Below, piece after piece: positions 1 through 7,857 of a stretch of 64,000 nt of DNA. The position numbers were made by a program, and so were the translations under genes. This DNA comes from Lachnospiraceae bacterium (GTDB taxonomy: Bacteria; Bacillota; Clostridia; Lachnospirales; Lachnospiraceae): contig CAJTFL010000015.1 of NCBI GenBank assembly GCA_910575565.1, positions 1 through 64,000 of the forward strand, read 5' to 3'. Positions within the stretch are counted from its first letter, which is position 1. Each line of letters opens with the position of its first letter. The notes below the pieces were generated by a model. It was given only the letters and a program-made list of their open reading frames with translations, did not search any database and was not told where the DNA came from.

Positions 1-201
1 CTGGTTCTTAGCAGGCCTGCCAGTGTTAGAGTAAAAGGGCAGGAGCCCTCCCATGGCCTTGTCGGTATCGAAAAGGCGGAGTTTCTGCCATGGTTTAAAA
101 AGTTCTGTATGGAGCCGGTTCCTTTCCGATGAATCGAAATGGGCTTTGGATTCGGTGAGAAAGTACTTGTAATCTTGCATGGACTGCCAGTACTTGATCA
201 T
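1..201 (-). CDS. transposase, N-terminal part (cut by window edge)
   Basis: The 67 codons visible begin MIKYWQSMQDYKYFL and include LLPFYSNTGRPAKNQ, which resembles the N-terminal region of DDE transposases common in Clostridia (IS1182/IS4-like; exact family not certain). The ATG at 201 has a strong AAGGAGG ribosome binding site at 210-216. The reading frame runs off the window, so the catalytic domain is not visible and I cannot say whether the gene is intact. Two back-to-back hairpins lie in its leader, the nearer one covering part of the ribosome binding site, a layout used by insertion sequences to damp translation from read-through transcripts. Family recognition is from memory of similar proteins, not a search. 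Confidence 0.6.
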   Translation of the reverse strand, partial: MIKYWQSMQDYKYFLTESKAHFDSSERNRLHTELFKPWQKLRLFDTDKAMGGLLPFYSNTGRPAKNQ

Positions 202-212
202 AAAGTGTACCT

Positions 213-264
213 CCTTGTAGTTATTGCGCTGTGCGTGGGGCACAAACGCTTCCTAACTACAAGG
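213..264 (-). promoter_or_regulatory. hairpin overlapping the transposase ribosome binding site
   Basis: CCTTGTAGTTA (213-223) is perfectly complementary to TAACTACAAGG (254-264). The 213-223 arm contains four bases of the AAGGAGG at 210-216, so folding would hide part of the site in the transposase mRNA. Inferred role: translational repression of the transposase. Confidence 0.5.
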
Positions 265-305
265 GGCGCGTTTGGTGGCTGGCGTATATGGCCACCAAAC
301 GCGCC
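265..305 (-). promoter_or_regulatory. perfect 15-bp inverted repeat upstream of the transposase
   Basis: GGCGCGTTTGGTGGC (265-279) and GCCACCAAACGCGCC (291-305) form a perfect GC-rich stem with an 11-nt loop, directly abutting the hairpin at 213-264. No T-run follows on either strand, so it is not a standard terminator. It may be a leader structure or lie near an insertion-sequence end. Confidence 0.5.
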
Positions 306-450
306 GCACATTTTGGGTTATAAGTCAATAGTATTTGATAAATTTTATGATATTTTTCTCTGGAGTATGGAGGAAGAAATAAAAAGGCAAACAAAAAAAG
401 AGCGGAAATATGGGCTTTAAAGAGTTTCCGAAACTGCTCTTAACTGATAA

Positions 451-482
451 TGGAGGCGCTGATCTATCCATCAGCGCCTCCA
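451..482 (-). terminator. hairpin downstream of the yerC-like gene
   Basis: TGGAGGCGCTGAT and ATCAGCGCCTCCA form a perfect 13-bp stem with a 6-nt loop, 38 bp after the stop of the YerC-like gene. The tract that follows on the minus strand is not a clean T-run, so the terminator call is moderate. Confidence 0.45.
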
Positions 483-520
483 CTGTATTAAACCGCCTAT
501 TTTCCCATAACTTCTTTAAA

Positions 521-829
521 TTACCCTTCCTCTGCCTCCCGGGAAGGGTTCAGCCGCTTAAATACCATGTCATACCCGTCATTGCCGTAATTTAAAGAGC
601 GGTTCACCCGGCTGATCGTCGCCGTGGACGCTCCGGTTTTATCGGCTATCTCCAGGTATGTCTTCCTTTCCCTCAGCATCTTCGCCACTTCATACCTTTG
701 TGACAAAGACAGCAGTTCATTAATCGTACAAACATCTTCAAAAAACAGATAGCATTCTTCCGGGCTTTTTAATGTCAGGATCGCCTGGAATAAATGATCC
801 ACCGCCTCTGTTTTTATCTTTTTATTCAT
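521..829 (-). CDS. yerC: YerC/YecD-family TrpR-like DNA-binding protein
   Basis: About 102 residues beginning MNKKIKTEAVDHLFQAIL. The body matches the TrpR/YerC family: ELLSLSQRYEVAKMLRERKTY followed by a helix-turn-helix (YLEIADKTGASTATISRVNR). The family consists of small winged or TrpR-like regulators whose effector in Firmicutes is not well defined; the tryptophan role of E. coli TrpR should not be assumed. The ATG at 829 follows GGAGGCTGGGG, and the in-frame extension to 868 lacks a better site. It lies 82 bp downstream of the hydratase gene on the same strand and could be co-transcribed. A hairpin follows the stop codon. Confidence 0.85.
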   Translation of the reverse strand: MNKKIKTEAVDHLFQAILTLKSPEECYLFFEDVCTINELLSLSQRYEVAKMLRERKTYLEIADKTGASTATISRVNRSLNYGNDGYDMVFKRLNPSREAEEG

Positions 830-911
830 CCCCAGCCTCCTCCCCAAAGGTTCTTGCATCCTTTGCACAGCATAATGCCGCAGCTTTGCACGCCATGGCG
901 TCCTGGCCGCT

Positions 912-3209
912 TTACCGGTTCCCGATCCGGTTCTTGTTGAAATTAATCAGGCAGCCTGCCTTCACAATCTCCCTTTCCTCCGGGGTCATATCGGCGATAT
1001 ACAGCGTAATCTCCTTTACCTTATCCCCCAGCACATATGCCTTAATATCCGTCAGCTTCCCGTCCAAATGGGAACGGATGCCTGGGACATAAAGATAATC
1101 GCCCACCTCAAATTCCGGATCGCCTTCCATCTGGAAGGGAAGCATCCCCCAGTTCATCACATTGGAACGGTAACGCTTAGTCGCATATTCCCTGGTAATA
1201 TTGGCAAGGCCGCCGATTACCCTCTGGCAGCTTGCCGCCTGCTCCCTGGCGGAGCCGTCACCAGGCTTAACGGCATAAACCACGCTGCCAATCTCCGTGG
1301 CCATCATCCCTGTCCCTTCCTGTCCCGGAATGGCGCGGATCTGCTCAAACAACCCCTTAAGCTCACCCTCCAGCGCCGAAGGATCCTCTCCCTTTGCCCT
1401 GGCTTTTTCCAGCTTATCCACCTCTTTCGCCCGTCCCACATACTCCGGATCCCTTCTGGAAAGGGTAAATTCCGCAAGGCCTAAAGGATTAGAGCGGTAG
1501 GAAGAAGTCTCCCCGGAGGGAATCAGCTCATCGGTGGTCGTCACCGGATCCATAATCTTTGAACAAACCTTTAGCAGGATATTTTCCGCCAGCTGGCTCA
1601 TCTTCGGCCAGTCCTTGATGTTAGGGCCGTAAACCAGCTCCGCCTGGCCGTCGCCCTTCCCAAAGCCCTGGTATACCCGCTTGTCATAGGAAGAGGCGTC
1701 AAACTCATAGGCCGGAACGTCATCCCAGCAGTCAAACTCCAGGGCAGAGGTGAGCACGCCCCCATTGGCCGCCGTAGCCGCAATGGATCGGGCATCCATC
1801 AGCGCCACCGCCGCCATCTGGCCGCTGCCCGGTTTAGAGCCTTCCCGGTTGGGGAAATTCCTGGTGGTATGGCGAACGCTTAAGCCGTTGTTGCAGGGCG
1901 TATCCCCTGCGCCAAAGCATGGCCCGCAGAAGGCCGTGCGGATAATGGCTCCCGCCTCCATCAGCTCCGACACCGCTCCCTTTTTCACCAGATCCATAAA
2001 CACCGGCTGGGAGGAGGGGTAAACTGCCAGGGAGAACTCACCACAGCCGCAGCTTTGGCCCTTAAGGGCGTGAGCCGCCTCAATTACATTGGTATAATTG
2101 CCCCCGGCGCACCCGGCAATCACGCCCTGCTGGACGGCAAGCTTCCCATCCACGATTTTATCCGTCAAGGTAAAGGACGCCTTGCCGCCGCCAATCCGCG
2201 CCCCTTCCTTTTCCACTTCCCTTAAGATATCGCCCAGGTTAGCGTTCAGCTCGTCAATCTCAAAGGCATTGCTGGGATGGAAGGGCAGGGCAATCATAGG
2301 CTTAACGGAGCTTAAGTCCACGTAAACGCAGCCGTCATAGTAGGCAATCTCCGCCGGGGCAAGCTTCCTGTAATCCTCCCCCCTGCCGTGGAGGGACAGG
2401 AAGCTTTCCGTGTCCTCATCGGTGCACCAGATGGACGATAGGCAGGTGGTCTCCGTAGTCATCACGTCCACGCCATTCCGGTAATCGGTGCTCATGGAAG
2501 CCACCCCGGGACCCACAAACTCCATGACTTTATTCTTCACATAGCCATTCTTAAACACCGCCCCGATAATGGCAAGGGCGATATCCTGGGGTCCCACCCC
2601 AGGCATAGGCCGCCCCTCTAAGTAAACGGCCACCACGCCGGGATAGGCGATATCATACGTATCGCAAAGAAGCTGCTTTACCAGCTCGCCTCCGCCTTCC
2701 CCCACGGCCATCGTACCCAAAGCCCCGTACCGGGTATGGCTGTCCGAGCCTAAGATCATCTTGCCGCAGCCAGCCATCATCTCCCGCATATACTGGTGGA
2801 TCACGGCGATATGAGGGGGAACATAGATCCCGCCGTATTTCTTTGCCGCAGACAGACCAAACATATGGTCGTCCTCGTTAATGGTTCCGCCCACCGCACA
2901 CAGGGTATTATGGCAGTTGGTCAGAACGTAAGGAATAGGGAAACGCTCCATCCCCGATGCCTTGGCCGTCTGCACAATCCCTACAAAGGTAATGTCATGG
3001 GATGCCATGGCATCGAATTTTAGCTTTAGCTGTTCCATATTTCCCGAAGTATTGTGCTTTTCCAAAATCGAGTAGGCGATTGTGCCCTTTACCGCCTGCT
3101 CCTTTGACGCTTCCCTGCCAGTCAATACCTTGATTTTTGCTGCCTCACTTTCCGGCACGATTGTGGAGCCATCCACCAGGTATACGCCGCCATCATACAA
3201 TGAAATCAT
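912..3209 (-). CDS. aconitase-family hydratase (YbhJ-like)
   Basis: A 765-residue aconitase-superfamily protein. Iron-sulfur cluster cysteines are visible in the family context, including [17 protein letters not shown], and the substrate-binding stretch [16 protein letters not shown] follows. [20 protein letters not shown] near residue 150 is the conserved N-terminal aconitase signature, and the swivel-type C-terminal domain follows. The length and arrangement resemble the YbhJ group of putative hydratases rather than classical AcnA (about 890 residues), so the substrate may not be citrate. The ATG at 3209 is preceded by AGGAGGACAAAAT; the longer frame to 3245 has no good site. A sigmaA-like promoter lies 85 bp upstream. 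No TCA-cycle neighbour is visible. Confidence 0.88.
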   Translation of the reverse strand: MISLYDGGVYLVDGSTIVPESEAAKIKVLTGREASKEQAVKGTIAYSILEKHNTSGNMEQLKLKFDAMASHDITFVGIVQTAKASGMERFPIPYVLTNCHNTLCAVGGTINEDDHMFGLSAAKKYGGIYVPPHIAVIHQYMREMMAGCGKMILGSDSHTRYGALGTMAVGEGGGELVKQLLCDTYDIAYPGVVAVYLEGRPMPGVGPQDIALAIIGAVFKNGYVKNKVMEFVGPGVASMSTDYRNGVDVMTTETTCLSSIWCTDEDTESFLSLHGRGEDYRKLAPAEIAYYDGCVYVDLSSVKPMIALPFHPSNAFEIDELNANLGDILREVEKEGARIGGGKASFTLTDKIVDGKLAVQQGVIAGCAGGNYTNVIEAAHALKGQSCGCGEFSLAVYPSSQPVFMDLVKKGAVSELMEAGAIIRTAFCGPCFGAGDTPCNNGLSVRHTTRNFPNREGSKPGSGQMAAVALMDARSIAATAANGGVLTSALEFDCWDDVPAYEFDASSYDKRVYQGFGKGDGQAELVYGPNIKDWPKMSQLAENILLKVCSKIMDPVTTTDELIPSGETSSYRSNPLGLAEFTLSRRDPEYVGRAKEVDKLEKARAKGEDPSALEGELKGLFEQIRAIPGQEGTGMMATEIGSVVYAVKPGDGSAREQAASCQRVIGGLANITREYATKRYRSNVMNWGMLPFQMEGDPEFEVGDYLYVPGIRSHLDGKLTDIKAYVLGDKVKEITLYIADMTPEEREIVKAGCLINFNKNRIGNR

Positions 3210-3293
3210 ATTTTGTCCTCCTAAAATGCACGCAGCCGTTCTCATGTGAACCTCTAGTGTACTAAGCTTTTATCTTTTAACGCGCTAATACAG

Positions 3294-3322
3294 ATTATAT
3301 GATTATCTGGTGGAAATTGCAA
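3294..3322 (-). promoter_or_regulatory. sigmaA-type promoter of the hydratase gene
   Basis: On the minus strand TTGCAA (3322-3317), a 17-nt spacer and TATAAT (3299-3294) give a near-consensus promoter firing toward the hydratase start at 3209. Confidence 0.65.
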
Positions 3323-3443
3323 CTGGTTTCTTTGGCATACCGGCAAGGCGTATACTTAAACGGTGATTTCAAATACCTTTTTCTTACTTTTTTCCAAGAT
3401 AACCGTATTTTGCCTGTATTGCTTTTGGGAGCCAAACTGAAAG

Positions 3444-3611
3444 CTAATCATCCACACCTTCAAAGCTTAAACGGAGTACCAGGCACTGCCCGGAAAGCCT
3501 CCTTTGCAGGGCAGGCAGCAATGTGGTCTTCCCAAACTGCCGGACCCGGTTAATCGTAAAATATGCCCCTTCCAGGCACTTCCCAGAGCCAATGGCACAG
3601 GCTGGGCGGCA
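3444..3611 (-). pseudogene. fragment of an AAA-ATPase/PD-(D/E)XK family gene
   Basis: The minus strand between the 819-aa gene and the hydratase promoter encodes, in one frame ending at a TAG (3444-3446), YFTINRVRQFGKTTLLPALQ followed by RRLSGQCLVLRLSFEGVDD. This is the Walker A neighbourhood of the AAA-like ATPases also encoded at 27224-28831, where the equivalent reads YFVISRGRQYGKTTTL. No start codon with a ribosome binding site and no C-terminal part remain, so it is a decayed remnant of about 50 codons. It fills most of the 408-bp gap between neighbouring genes. Confidence 0.65.
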
Positions 3612-3617
3612 CGATTT

Positions 3618-6077
3618 TCATAAAAGCCTCTTCCCAATCATCTCCTTAAGCTTGGATGAGCTGGTGGTCTGGGTATAGGGGAAAAATACCATCGCAGCTC
3701 CCCTCTTTTCTAAATATTCCTTTTTCGCCAGCCACACCGGATCATCGGCATAATCGCTGCCGGAAAACTGCACATCAAAATGGTATCTCCGATAAGCCTC
3801 GTCCGTATCCCCGTTATAGGTAGGAAGCTCCACCGCCTCATCCACATAGCGGCAGGAACGAACCAGCGCAATCCGCTCTTCAAAGGACATACAGGGCATG
3901 GTTTTCTTATTGTTCATCACGCTCTCATCCGTCACCACCCCCACAATCAGGTAATCACACTGCTCCTTCGCCCGCTTAAACATATTCAAATGGCCCACAT
4001 GGAACAGGTCAAACACCCCGGCCACGTAGCCCACATGGTACTTCTTTGGTTCCTTCCCTTCCTCCTTAACCGCCGCAGCCGCCTTTGGGAGCTTCCGGGG
4101 ATATTCCTGATGGCAGTCGTAAACGCTGTAATGATGGATGCCAAGCCCATCCAGCTGGCGCATCACCGGCACGCAGTCCTTAATGCAGATCAGCACCTTG
4201 CAGGAATCCTCCGCCATGGAACATAAGCACTCCGGCGAAAGGATGGGAATTCCCAAAAGCTTGTCCCCCCATCTGTCCCGGTTATTATCCAAAACCCCGG
4301 CCACCGGATAATCAGCGCCAAAATCCTCCAGAAACTTTTTCGCATAAATCCCCGAGCCAAAAAGGTAAAGCTGCCGCCCTTCGGTTCCCTTAAAAATGTC
4401 CTTAAACACCCGCTCATATTCCACATCCGAGTAATTCATGCGGTAGCGGTTGGCGTTAACAATCCGCCAGTCCCGGCGGCGCTGGCGGTAAAACTCCCTA
4501 AGCTCCTTTTCATTGCGCAGCTTATCCGTAAACCGCCAGGAATACAGATGCCAAAGCTTCTCATGCTCCAGCAGATGATACCGCTCCAAAAGCTCATCCT
4601 TCTTCATCAGCCCGTCCTTCCACACATCCCCTCCGAAAACGGCGTCGATGGTGCGGATCAAGATGGCGTTCGCCGGGAAGTGTTCCTGGCAGTAAAACTG
4701 GTTGTAAAATACGAATTCCCCATTAATATAAAAGCAATTCTGGCTGTCTAAATTAATGTATCCTTCCCTTAGGATAACCCCAAGGTTTTCCCGGTCTTCC
4801 CTGCTGCCAAAGGCAAGCTTTCGCCACTTGTCCCTTCCCGGATCATCCGCCCTGCCCTTTTTCCAGTCCGGATCAAAATGCTCCCAGTCTACTTCTTCAT
4901 CAGGAACTGGATCGGAAGATGCTTTCACCGTTTCCCAAAAACGATCCAGCTCATGCAAAAACCGTTCCTTATCCGTGCGGATTAAGGTGCGGAAATAGTC
5001 CGTGGCAGTTTGGCATTCTATTTGTGGCATAAAAATAGAACCATCTTTTATGCTGCATGGAAGGGTATGCAAACCACGACGCTTTATCGCAAACATATTT
5101 TCCATCAAGCGGTTTGGTTTTTCCCGTCCTTCAGGGTAAAGAGGGCTTTTTTCCACCTGATTTTCCTGGTCTTTTAATTGTACTTTACTTTCATGGCAAG
5201 AAAGCTTCCTTTCCGCCTGCCCTGTAAAAAATTCCTGACCCTTACGGTAATTACTGTGGAAAATGGTAGCCATCGCTTCCTTCCTGCCGTACTCTGTGGA
5301 CACCATTACCTGGCAGGCATCCGCAAACGTTCCGTCCAAAGGGCATTCGATGAAAAAGCCGTTGGACATGGCATGAAACAGCTGGTTTTGAATCAATGCA
5401 GGGTACAGCCGCTCCTCCTCCAAAAAAATCGTATCCGGGCTGTCATACTGAGGGATTAACCCCTCCCATGGCTTTCCCTTCGGAACACAGCCTTCCGCGT
5501 ACAGCGCCTGGGGACAGGTCCATTCCGGAAACGCGGCATAAAAACGATGGTGTGGGAACCCGGCATTTTCTAAATACTCGGTAAGCTCCGCCTTAGAATA
5601 GGCACGGCCCTTGGAACGCTTCCAGTCTAACGCACTAAGGCGGATGTAGTTCTCGATGCCGTCAAAATTGCGATGGGAAAAGGGATCGCGGTCGCCGCAG
5701 AAATAGCGGATGGCCAATCGATTGTGCGCCCCGATTAGAAGACGGCCTTTTGGCGTCAGCAAAGGGCGGAGGGAGGATAAGAACGCCTGGGGGGATGGGG
5801 TGCGCTCTATGGCTCCGGCGAGGATGATATAGTCATAAGCGGAGGCTTTTAAGGAAGGCGATGCGTGCTGCAGGACAGAGAGGGGGATGCAGTCCACCAG
5901 CAGGCCGCATTCCTCCATGGCTTCCGGCAATACCTCGCAAACTTCCTCACCGCCAGATAAGAAAAGGGCTTTTGCTCCCTTGGAAAACGGATACCATTGA
6001 ATTAAGCCTTTGGGGAGATCCCGGATTAAGCGGGATTCTGTTTGAGGGGATTTTTGAAATTGCGATTCTTCTTGCAT
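3618..6077 (-). CDS. three-module methyltransferase-like / Rossmann / cytidylyltransferase protein
   Basis: An 819-residue fusion. Residues about 1-200 resemble a SAM methyltransferase fold, but the glycine motif I is eroded (ALFLSGGEEVCEVL). A long middle part is unassigned. Residues 570-655 form a Rossmann-like module (LYLFGSGIYAKKFLEDF, VLDNNRDRWG) shared with other island proteins. Residues 680-819 are a TagD/GCT-type cytidylyltransferase with intact GVFDLFHVGHLNMFKRAK (the HxGH catalytic motif) and a TTSSSKLKE C-terminal signature. Family knowledge suggests it makes a CDP-alcohol such as CDP-glycerol or CDP-choline. It is a paralogue of the protein at 7858-10200, whose nucleotidyl site is lost. 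The ATG lies 13 nt after AAAGGAG. Confidence 0.8.
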   Translation of the reverse strand: MQEESQFQKSPQTESRLIRDLPKGLIQWYPFSKGAKALFLSGGEEVCEVLPEAMEECGLLVDCIPLSVLQHASPSLKASAYDYIILAGAIERTPSPQAFLSSLRPLLTPKGRLLIGAHNRLAIRYFCGDRDPFSHRNFDGIENYIRLSALDWKRSKGRAYSKAELTEYLENAGFPHHRFYAAFPEWTCPQALYAEGCVPKGKPWEGLIPQYDSPDTIFLEEERLYPALIQNQLFHAMSNGFFIECPLDGTFADACQVMVSTEYGRKEAMATIFHSNYRKGQEFFTGQAERKLSCHESKVQLKDQENQVEKSPLYPEGREKPNRLMENMFAIKRRGLHTLPCSIKDGSIFMPQIECQTATDYFRTLIRTDKERFLHELDRFWETVKASSDPVPDEEVDWEHFDPDWKKGRADDPGRDKWRKLAFGSREDRENLGVILREGYINLDSQNCFYINGEFVFYNQFYCQEHFPANAILIRTIDAVFGGDVWKDGLMKKDELLERYHLLEHEKLWHLYSWRFTDKLRNEKELREFYRQRRRDWRIVNANRYRMNYSDVEYERVFKDIFKGTEGRQLYLFGSGIYAKKFLEDFGADYPVAGVLDNNRDRWGDKLLGIPILSPECLCSMAEDSCKVLICIKDCVPVMRQLDGLGIHHYSVYDCHQEYPRKLPKAAAAVKEEGKEPKKYHVGYVAGVFDLFHVGHLNMFKRAKEQCDYLIVGVVTDESVMNNKKTMPCMSFEERIALVRSCRYVDEAVELPTYNGDTDEAYRRYHFDVQFSGSDYADDPVWLAKKEYLEKRGAAMVFFPYTQTTSSSKLKEMIGKRLL

Positions 6078-6150
6078 AGTTTATTTTTGTCTCCTTTGCC
6101 TTTTTCATTAATAGTTACCGTCCGTTCGCCCGCGCCAGGCGTATTAACAG

Positions 6151-6474
6151 CAAAAATCCTGAGCCAATCCGGCAATTTAACTTTGCCTTTAGTGGGAATC
6201 AGGATTTTCGATAAAATTACATCCAATATTGATTTACATATGTTATTGCATTTTCCTGGGATTCTGAGCATTCCTCCTGAATCCAAGAAACCGCATCCTC
6301 TTTCGATTTTCCGAAACTCTGACAAGCTCTGATTGCACCTTGTACAACGCCCTGTTCAATCCCTTGCTCAATCCCTTGTTCGACCCCTTGTTGGAATCCC
6401 TCTTTAAATATGCTTAGCCCAAGCCCGTTCACCTGTTCCTCCTCCTTCCACAGCTCTTCGTTTGCCGAGAAATC
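6151..6474. repeat. tandem duplication, downstream copy
   Basis: This 324-bp block is a near-copy of 6528-6875. It contains the 3' end of the Rpn-type gene, its stop and 66 bp of downstream DNA. It is 24 bp shorter because it has two fewer 12-bp units encoding EQGI. Confidence 0.8.
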
Positions 6475-6480
6475 TAAATT
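6217..6480 (-). pseudogene. duplicated C-terminal remnant of the Rpn-family gene
   Basis: The minus strand encodes FSANEELWKEEEQVNGLGLS, the EQGI repeats and a tail ending NAITYVNQYWM, almost identical to the C-terminus of the neighbouring Rpn-family gene. No N-terminal nuclease part precedes it: the open frame upstream runs through the other copy's 3' flank. It is therefore a non-functional remnant made by tandem duplication, already diverging (EECSESQ in place of EKFSVSQ). Confidence 0.75.
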
Positions 6481-6527
6481 GTACCCCTTGTCAAGGATCC
6501 TTATTTTAAGTGCTGGCTTTTCACAAA

Positions 6528-6875
6528 CAAAAATCCTGAACCAATCCAGCAATTTGACTTTGCCTTTAGTGGGAATCAGGATTTTCGATAAAATTATATC
6601 CAATATTGATTTACATATGTTATTGCATTCTCCTGAGATACCGAGAACTTCTCCTGAATCCAAGAAACCGCATCCTCTTTCGATTTTCCGAAACTCTGAC
6701 AAGCTCTGATTGCACCTTGTACAACGCCCTGTTCAATCCCTTGTTCAATCCCTTGTTCAATCCCTTGTTCAATTCCTTGTTCGACTCCTTGTTGGAATCC
6801 CTCTTTAAATATGCTTAGCCCAAGCCCGTTCACCTGTTCCTCCTCCTTCCACAGCTCTTCGTTTGCCGAGAAATC
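6528..6875. repeat. tandem duplication, upstream copy (within the Rpn-family gene)
   Basis: This 348-bp block includes the last roughly 94 codons of the Rpn-family gene and 66 bp beyond its stop. It holds a 12-bp tandem repeat (TTGTTCAATCCC-like, about 6732-6790) encoding EQGI units, two units more than the copy at 6151-6474. Confidence 0.8.
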
Positions 6876-7631
6876 AATGTATTCTGACATGATTTCCATA
6901 AAATCATCCCGGTGAGGGTACATGATGGCATTCAGAAAACGGAAAAGCTCGTACCCCTCATCCTCCCTGCCTCCATTATACACCGCTTTCCCCAGCTTGA
7001 TAACCACCAATTTCATCAAGTCGAAGTTTTCCTTGGGCACACGGTTTTCCCCAATGTTTTTTACATTAGCCATTTCATAAAAGGATACGCTGTAATGCTC
7101 CCTTTGGGGGATGTCCTCCCGGCAAATCCAGATGCTGCAGCACTTTTCCAGCTGACGGTAATCCGTCTGCCCTGTAATGACCGAAAGCTGGGAGGACAGG
7201 CTACGCGCCAGGTAGTACATCCCCCGCTTCTCTATCGGATAGCCTGGGCGGTAGGTTTTCTGGGATTCCAGATCGATATGTAAGTTGACGCATACGTTTT
7301 CGTCAGAAAGGATGGGATTCCTTGCCTGGAACATTAAATCAAAATTAGACGTTTTTTCATTCAGCTGGACAAACTCAGGGCTGTCGCCCCAAAGCTGCGT
7401 ATTCGTCCTGCCCGTGGATACTTCCCTTTTATCGGTAATGGAATCTGCCTCAATGAATCCCATAATTTCCTTCCGGCTGTAGGCGCTGTACTCCTCAACC
7501 GTTTCCTGTAAAATGACTGCCAATACTTCCCTGCTTTGCAAAACCGTCTTGCTCTAGGCATCCAGGCCTTCCATGTCTGCGGTAAGCTGCATGGAGCTTA
7601 GGCATTCCATGCTTCCCTTTACTCGATCCAT
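6594..7631 (-). pseudogene. Rpn-family PD-(D/E)XK nuclease gene with an in-frame amber codon
   Basis: The main open part (TTG at 7541 to stop at 6594) encodes about 315 residues of the Rpn/YhgA-like family, which promotes RecA-independent recombination in characterised members. The nuclease core is suggested by NFDLMFQARNPI and VNLHIDLESQKTY; a C-terminal EQGI repeat precedes a final helix. Reading upstream in the same frame, an ATG at 7631 with AAGGAG gives MDRVKGSMECLSSMQLTADM, EGLDA, then TAG at 7554-7556, then SKTVLQSREVLAVIL. The good start, ribosome site and promoter all belong to this longer frame, so I read it as one gene broken by a nonsense mutation. TTG reinitiation could still give an N-terminally shortened protein. 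Confidence 0.7.
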
Positions 7632-7676
7632 TCCATGAACTCCTTGCTGTAAAAATTTAGAAATTATCTTGCAGTA

Positions 7677-7705
7677 AGAATAGCACAGCCAAAAGAAATT
7701 GTCAA
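7677..7705 (-). promoter_or_regulatory. sigmaA-type promoter of the Rpn-family gene
   Basis: On the minus strand TTGACA (7705-7700), a 17-nt spacer and TATTCT (7682-7677) lie 46 bp before the ATG at 7631. The -35 is a perfect consensus. The stretch GAAATTGTCAAT spanning it also occurs upstream of the nuclease genes at 27224 and 30104. Confidence 0.65.
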
Positions 7706-7857
7706 TATTTTACATGGATATTTTTGGAAATTAGTATTTTGGACACTATCAATCCGATTCTTAAATATCTAAATAACTCCTAATTTACCTGATCATAAAA
7801 TGAGTTTGTCAAGGTACTGTGTTATATATCCTGCTGTAAACAACAATGCTCTTGATC

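Noticed and set aside
139-420. Plus-strand ORF of 93 codons near the left edge
   Set aside because: It runs opposite the transposase leader, through both hairpins, has no ribosome binding site and resembles nothing.
912-3209. Naming the hydratase acnA
   Set aside because: Shorter than AcnA and closer to YbhJ-type proteins; no TCA gene context.
6730-6790. Short regular repeats that look like a CRISPR
   Set aside because: They are contiguous 12-bp coding repeats (EQGI) with no spacers.
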